From Thysanoteuthis rhombus (Eukaryota > Mollusca > Cephalopoda > Oegopsida > Thysanoteuthidae): a DNA stretch of 64,000 nucleotides. Shown here in pieces: positions 58,508 through 64,000 of this stretch. How positions within the stretch are numbered: the stretch's first letter is position 1; the number at the start of each line of letters is the position of its first letter. Position numbers and translations under genes: made by a program. Under the pieces are notes generated by a model. The model was not told where the DNA came from and did not search any database. It saw nothing but the letters and a program-made list of their open reading frames with translations. The DNA lies in NCBI GenBank assembly GCA_963457665.1, contig OY735202.1:53737851-53801850 (forward strand), written 5' to 3'.

Positions 58508-58890
58508 TGTTCCATTAGGCAGTTACAATTGCTGATTAATGTTTGATATTGATCGATTGTTGTGGTAGTTGTTAACGGATATTTGGATACATATATAGGT
58601 ATATTGGTTTTAATAAGCCTTAACCGGTTTTGTACATGTCTTCAGAAGGCTGATGTGATTCTCAATCTTCATTCTGAAGACATGTACGAAACCAGTAAAG
58701 GCTTATTAAAAACCAGTATACATAAAAACTATAAGTAAAAAGTTTGGCTTTCTTTTTTTACATTTTTCTAAAATTTATTCAACCCTTTTTGCTAAATTTA
58801 CTTACCTATTCCCATACAAATATATATCGTAAAGCCGTGCTTTTCTTCCTTACATTGTTTTACAGCAATATTTCGTCAAGAAACGAAACA
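58508..58890 (+). repeat. 5' LTR of gypsy fossil C
   Basis: Begins TGTTCCATTAGGCAG and ends CAAGAAACGAAACA. It shares GTGCTTTTCTTCCTTACATT and CAGCAATATTTCGTCAAGAA with the 3' LTR. It is longer than its partner because of a nested insertion of about 235 bases. Confidence 0.85.
58593..58827. mobile_element. Hairpin insertion inside the 5' LTR
   Basis: Absent from the 3' LTR. It contains inverted arms of about 50 bases (TTCTGAAGACATGTACGAAA with CAGTAAAGGCTTATTAAAA, and its reverse complement from about 58599 to 58649) around a loop of about 20 bases, then an AT-rich tail. ATATATA stands on both sides and may be the target duplication. It looks like a small fold-back element or SINE/MITE. Confidence 0.6.
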
Positions 58891-58905
58891 TGGTGTCAGA
58901 TTGAG
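58891..58905 (+). other. Primer-binding site of gypsy fossil C
   Basis: TGGTGTCAGATTGAG follows the LTR end directly. The TGG start is what the CCA end of a primer tRNA pairs with; the tRNA was not identified. Confidence 0.55.
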
Positions 58906-60264
58906 ATATTGACTAAAGAGTTAGTTGGAACATTCTATTTAAAGAAAATTCTTTAAAAAAAAAGAGGAAATATTCAAATTGAATCCGCCAGAATCCTTTG
59001 ACTTTACAAACGTATCGAAATGGAAAAATTGGGGCGAAAGGTTTGAAAGATCTTGTGTTGCATTTAAACTATATGAAGAAGACAGTTATGTACCAATGAA
59101 TACTCTGCTGTATTGTATGGGAAATGACTCTAAAAGTATTTATAATACTTTATCTTTCAAAAAAAGAAAGATGAAAGAGATTTTGAATCAATTTTGGCAA
59201 AGTTTGACGCTCATTTCAATCCTGAAAAAATAATCTATGAAAGAGACAAATTTTATTTGAGAATTTAACACCCGAATGATCTGTTGAAATGTTTGTCAGA
59301 TCACTCCATGAACTTGCAGAAAATTGTGAGTTCAACAATGAAAATGACAAAATTCGTGAAAGGTTGGTAAAAGGACTCAGGGACAAAGAAATGTCTCTGA
59401 GACTTCAGTTTATTTCAGATTTAGAATTGGAAAAGGCAGTTGGAATGGCCAGAGGTCATGAACAAATAAAGTTACTAATGAAGTAATACAGAAACAGCAC
59501 GTCGACGAAATAAAATCGAGCAAAATAATACACTCAAAATCGCGTGAGAAGAAAGGAATTGATCGCTGACTTCGGAGTTTTCCGAGATGTGGGAGATGTA
59601 ACAGGTATCAAGATAGAAGTTGCTGTCCAGCAAAAGGGAAAATATGCAAAAAAAAATACAGGAAAATCAATCATTTCTCTGTATGCTGCTTGACGAAAAT
59701 TAAAGGTGTTCGTGAAATACAGCAAGAAAATAGTGAATACTTTTGGGGTTCGGTGAAAGAGACAAACAAAAATAAGATACAGAAGTTACAAATCTGTTAC
59801 ATGCCTGAAACATTTAAAATCGATACTGGGGCAGAAATGAATGTGATCTGCTATAGAACATATGGAATTTGAAAAAATAAACTTCCCATAAGAGAAACTT
59901 TCAGATCCCCCGTCGGCATTTTAGCATCCAAAGAAACATTCACATCTTCAATGGAAAATAAAGAAATTCATGCTTGAAATATTTGTGATTGAAAACCAGG
60001 GAAACTAAAGAGAGAGACAGCACATGGATTAGGTCTCGTATTTATCGTCGATGAAATAGAAACTGATGTATTTGATAGTGGATGGTATATGAAAGGAAAA
60101 CCGGTGAAAATTTGCTTAAATGAAAATGCGAAACCATATTGTGTCAATACAGCTAAATGAACCAAGTTAAAGGGGTATATTTTATGTTACCAAACTTGGA
60201 TGATATAACACCAAAACTGCAAGGAACTGCCGTATTTCCAAAATTAGATGCACAAAGTATTTTT

Positions 60265-61770
60265 TTAAACAAATTCATATGAGAAAAATATGTACTAATT
60301 TGGTACCCCCTATACTTTTAAGAATTAAATACGAAACCTATCTTTTAGCTAGATATCAAAAAGTCAATCCCAACGACTTCCCATATAAAAACTCTGAACA
60401 CACATGTTCAATTGCTCATTTTCATTTCTTCGCCCATATCCTCTTTTTGCCTGGTTAACTTACTGCTCTGCCATATTAGACTTGGGAGGGTCACATGCTA
60501 ACCATTTTTTGTAAATATATATCATTTATTGTGGTTTTGTTTTTAAATGTATATAACAGTCATTTCTTTACCTCCCCTCCCCCAAAATTGTAGATATGGG
60601 ATTGAATAAAATTTTCATAGAAAACCCCGGTATTATGATAAATGTAGAATGAAAAATATTCAGAAAAATGTGCTGTTTTGTTGAAAGGAATATTGCAGTA
60701 AGATTAGGTTGGCAAATGATAGATCAGAATAGACCAGCCCTAATTCTCACCCTATATTTTTGATCTTGTATCATGTTTTTCTTCTTTGCTTTTGTTAGAA
60801 AATAAATGGGTCATTTGCCCTGGCATTTCTAGCCGGTTAGTCTTCTCCTCTCTTTTCTCTTCCTCAAGATAAGAATCAGCCTCTTGGCCGCTCCGAACTT
60901 CATCGTTTTTTCTACCGTGACCAATCACTGTACTAAACGTTGCCCATCATAGTTCACCGATATCATGGCATCTCTCGTACACACAGCTACTCAACAGTGT
61001 CTAAACCATTAGCTCAAAACGCGTAAACACCTCTATCTCTCATGAATGAAAGGGCAAGGCCTTCTACTACACGGTTATCATAATTATCTGTCTTCTAATT
61101 CTCCTTACTTCGGGAGGCGCTCATGGGCTAAATCTCATGTGTGTTCTGTGTCTTAAATAATCTCTCTGTCGTGTTTTCCAGCGTCTGGGAATGACTCTCA
61201 AGTTGTTTACACGCGATCCAGAATACACCGCCCACAACTTGGCAGTTAGACATACATACTGATACCCAGTCTCTATAACCAGTACACGGTACGCTCGAAG
61301 TTTTATGGATTCATAGCAGTTCGGTTCCCTCCACTCCAACATTACAACTACTACAATCATACGACACAAAGGTCTCATCTTTCGAGTAGAAGCTATCTCC
61401 CATCTTATCTTTCTTTTCTCTTCACTATCGCATCTATGTTTCCTCATATGTATTCCATTCCCGTCCAGTATCGTCATAAATGTTTATGTATTATATGTAC
61501 GTTTTATTTGTTCATCTAAATATTTGTATGTGTCGTCTAACAATAATACTTGGCGCACATGTTCTCCCTGTAGTCATGGCGACCATATAACTTCCTTCCG
61601 CTTACCACATTTCCAGTGACGTTGGCGTGTGATATTAACAACCACACCACGTGGAGGCAAAAATCTTTTGTCTTCACCAATATCTTCTCGCCATATATAC
61701 CCACAACTATTTCTACTCTTCCCCATACAATATAGGAACCATCAAACCTATTGATAGTTATTTACTAACT
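60265..61770. mobile_element. Unassigned insertion within pol of gypsy fossil C
   Basis: The reverse-transcriptase domain is recognisable up to about 60.26 kb and again from about 61.78 kb. The 1.5 kb between have no match to gypsy pol and a different composition (CpG-rich at 60.9-61.6 kb, with a minus-strand open frame of 118 residues at 61.12-61.48 kb of no known family). A nested element or solo LTR is the likely explanation. Confidence 0.5.
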
Positions 61771-63837
61771 TTTGTGAATGCAATAGATTTTACACAAACA
61801 ACTTTCATTACTCCTTTTGAGCATTATTGTTTCAAACGATTACGTTTTGGAATCACATCGGCTCCAAAAATATTCAAGCGTCGGATGACTGAATAATTAG
61901 AAAATGTGAACGAAGTTGAAGTCATTATTGACATTATTTTGGTTTACGGTAAATTCATAGATCATGATATGGGAAGAAGTTTTGAAAACTATCAAGCAAG
62001 CAGGAATAAAATGATCGTGAAAAATACGGATTCCGAAGTCAAATTGAATATTTCGGACACATAAGATCAAAGGGGCACAACCCAGTCGAGAATATGTAAG
62101 GATTATACTGGAATTGCCTGCTCCTACATCTATATCAGAACTGAGGTGTGTTATCGGTATGATAATGCATCTAGGGGTATTTTTGCCAGATCTGTCAAAT
62201 ATCATTGAACCCAGGACTGAACTGCTTAAAAAAACGTAGAGTGAATGTGGGATCAACCTTAAATAAATGCTTTTCAAAAAGAAAAAGAATTGCTCTCAGA
62301 GGCACCTATTTTGTTATTTTATGACATTTCAAAACCCATCATAGTTAGCGCTGATACAAATAGTTACGGACTGAGTGCAGCATCATTTCAAGGTGGGAAG
62401 TTTGAAAGGAAACCCATCGCTTTTGCCTCACGTACTTTGTTATCAACAGAAAAACATTATGTTCAAATAGAGAGGGAGTGCCCAGCAGCAGTACGGGCCT
62501 GTGATTTGACTGCTACCACGGCACTTGAATCTTTCCGATTATTTACAGATCACAAGCCTTTAGTTCTCCAACTTCCCACAGGCGTTACATAAAAAGGCTC
62601 TGAGATGTCAAAGATTGTGAATAGGCGTCGACGATTCAACGCAGTCGCCCAAAATGTTCCAGGGAAACTACTCATTGTTCCTGATACTCTCTCGTGTGTT
62701 CCATAATAGGGGAGTACAGAGACAGGGTGGAAGATGTGAGGTTATACATAGATTGTGTTGTAGAAACTATGCCTGCATCTGAGAAAACTCCAAGATATTC
62801 AAGAAGCCACTCATCAATCCTATTTTGCAAAAAGTGATTAATTTTACAGTTAATGGATAGCCAAAACAAAATAACAAAGTATTAAGGAAGAGTTTAAACC
62901 TTATTTTTCAAACTGGAATGTGTTATTGACACACAAAGAATAATCATTCTATCAGGATGGAATTGTGATCACGAAAAAATTACGAGCTGAAATCCTCCAC
63001 TCAATATTCAGGGTCTCAACAAGATTAGGGAGCAGTCAAATCCTTCAGCGTGGTGGCTATGAATATCGCAAGAAATTGAGGACATTGTAAAAAAAAAAAA
63101 CACTTTCTTGCCAATCGATATGAACCTCTTGAACAACTCTCAGCACTTTACCCGGCAGATCGTGGCACAGAATTGGCGCTGATTTGTGTATGTGAAATAG
63201 ACAGCAGTGTTCAGTCGTTGTTAGCTATTTCTCTGTGAGAGGCCGAAAATGGTGTAAGAATAGCTTCTGAAGACTCCTAAAAAGCCTGATATTTTCCTGA
63301 TACTAATGGCATACATATATATCGGCCTCAAGAGTAAGTCCAGCAGAATTGAAAATGGGAATGAAAATTAGAACCACACAGACGAATTGGAACTTAAATG
63401 GCCTGACATGAGGAAAGTCAGGAAAAGGGATGAAGAACAAAAGTCGAGGATGAAAAGGAAATATAAAACTCATCGCGTTCGTTCACTCCACTCACATGAA
63501 GTCGGTGATAAAATCGAAACTGATCGGGGAAAATTGTGGGACACTACAGGTGTAATAAAAATGACTGATTTAAGAAGTAAAGCGTATATTGTGAAAACAA
63601 GTTACGGAATATATTTTATTTGTGGGAGATGGGGGATACATCTGTACAATTGCAGAATTTGATTCAAAAAGACCGTATGATGAAGTCAGATACTATGGAT
63701 TCAACCAAAATAATACACTTCAAACCAGGAAAGGTCGTGCTGTCCGGAAACCAGGACATTTTAAGGGCTATTTAATTTCTTTTAAATGATAAAAACAAAA
63801 GGAAAATCTGATAATAAAGATCTTGTTCTAATAACTT

Positions 63838-63848
63838 GAAAAGGAAGG
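63838..63848 (+). other. Polypurine tract of gypsy fossil C
   Basis: GAAAAGGAAGG ends immediately before the TG of the 3' LTR, the expected plus-strand primer position. Confidence 0.7.
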
Positions 63849-63994
63849 TGTTCCATCAGGTAGTTACACCAGCTTATAAATGTTTAATAATGATTGGTTG
63901 TTGTTGTTAACGGACAGTTTTTGATATATAGTGTTAAGACGTGCTTTTCTTCCTTACATTATTTCACAGCAATATTTCGTCAAGAAACTAAAAA
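63849..63994 (+). repeat. 3' LTR of gypsy fossil C
   Basis: 146 bases, starting TGTTCCATCAGGTAG. LTRs this short are at the low end for the family. It is followed by CGTGA, the copy of the target duplication, just before the window ends. Confidence 0.8.
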
Positions 63995-64000
63995 CGTGAT

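Larger units (their letters stand above)
58508..63994 (+). mobile_element. Ty3/gypsy LTR retrotransposon fossil C, both ends present
   Basis: Full frame of an LTR element: two LTRs beginning TGTTCCAT, a primer-binding site, gag, protease (FKIDTGAEMNVIC), reverse transcriptase (FKRLRFGITSAPKIF), RNase H (VSADTNSYGLSAASF), integrase, a C-terminal piece (GDKIETDRGKLWDTTG) and a polypurine tract. A 5-bp target duplication CGTGA flanks it (58503-58507 and 63995-63999). Two later insertions sit inside it. Its coding regions are broken in many places, more than ten by eye, and the LTRs match at only about four in five positions, so it is an old, dead copy. The FGITSAPxxF and DTGAEMNV boxes suggest the Mag/SURL-like branch, tentatively. 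Confidence 0.85.

Noticed and set aside
58660-58700. Hammerhead-ribozyme-like boxes CTGAAGA...GAAAC in the hairpin insertion
   Set aside because: Only seven bases separate the two boxes and they cannot form stem II; stems I and III were not found either.
61121-61477. 118-residue open frame on the minus strand
   Set aside because: No known domain. It lies in an insertion inside a dead gypsy element and may be part of an untranslated repeat; not called as a gene.

Overview
The window is nuclear DNA of an invertebrate animal. It is strongly AT-rich, has long spliced introns, tRNA-derived SINEs, RTE-like LINEs, a Penelope-like retroelement and Ty3/gypsy fossils. The sequence alone does not settle the phylum; an arthropod or mollusc would fit. 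I see no operons, CRISPR arrays, phage or bacterial-type systems.

Two host genes can be read exon by exon, and they lie tail to tail. On the + strand (4253-28050) is a five-exon gene for a 220-residue 5'(3')-deoxyribonucleotidase (NT5C/NT5M family, HAD fold); its first intron is 14.3 kb. On the - strand (50843 down to 29121) is a fifteen-exon gene for a 544-residue annexin of the A7/A11 type. It has a Gly/Pro/Tyr/Gln-rich tail carrying twelve copies of an 8-residue repeat, then four annexin repeats that all keep their calcium-binding residues. Every splice junction I placed in both genes is GT-AG and keeps the frame. The annexin probably starts at a non-coding exon near 56.8-57.0 kb. A possible + strand exon encoding a mitochondrial-type presequence lies directly next to it at 57.0 kb, which would make this a divergent promoter.

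Layout: 1-2.2 kb holds the 3' end of a LINE, a Penelope-like relic and a long TA/CA/TG microsatellite. 2.2-4.25 kb is intergenic with SINE-like pieces. 4.25-28.2 kb is the nucleotidase gene; its introns hold a possible hAT scrap, a decayed copy of a repeated gene family with a PIN-like domain, and two broken gypsy elements pointing against the gene. 28.2-57 kb is the annexin gene with LINE and SINE insertions. 55.3-55.8 kb is an inverted-repeat structure. 57.6-58.4 kb is another LINE end. 58.5-64.0 kb is an old, broken Ty3/gypsy element with both LTRs, a primer-binding site, a polypurine tract and a 5-bp target duplication.

CpG content shifts across the window. It is clearly present around the first exons (about 3.7-8.4 kb and 55.2-57.6 kb) and in the outer gypsy element, but nearly absent through the two gene bodies. 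This is the pattern expected from mosaic gene-body DNA methylation. I found no convincing new multi-gene system. The most worthwhile leads are the altered HAD motif I of the nucleotidase, the annexin repeat exon and its skippable exons, the putative divergent promoter, and the inverted-repeat structures.
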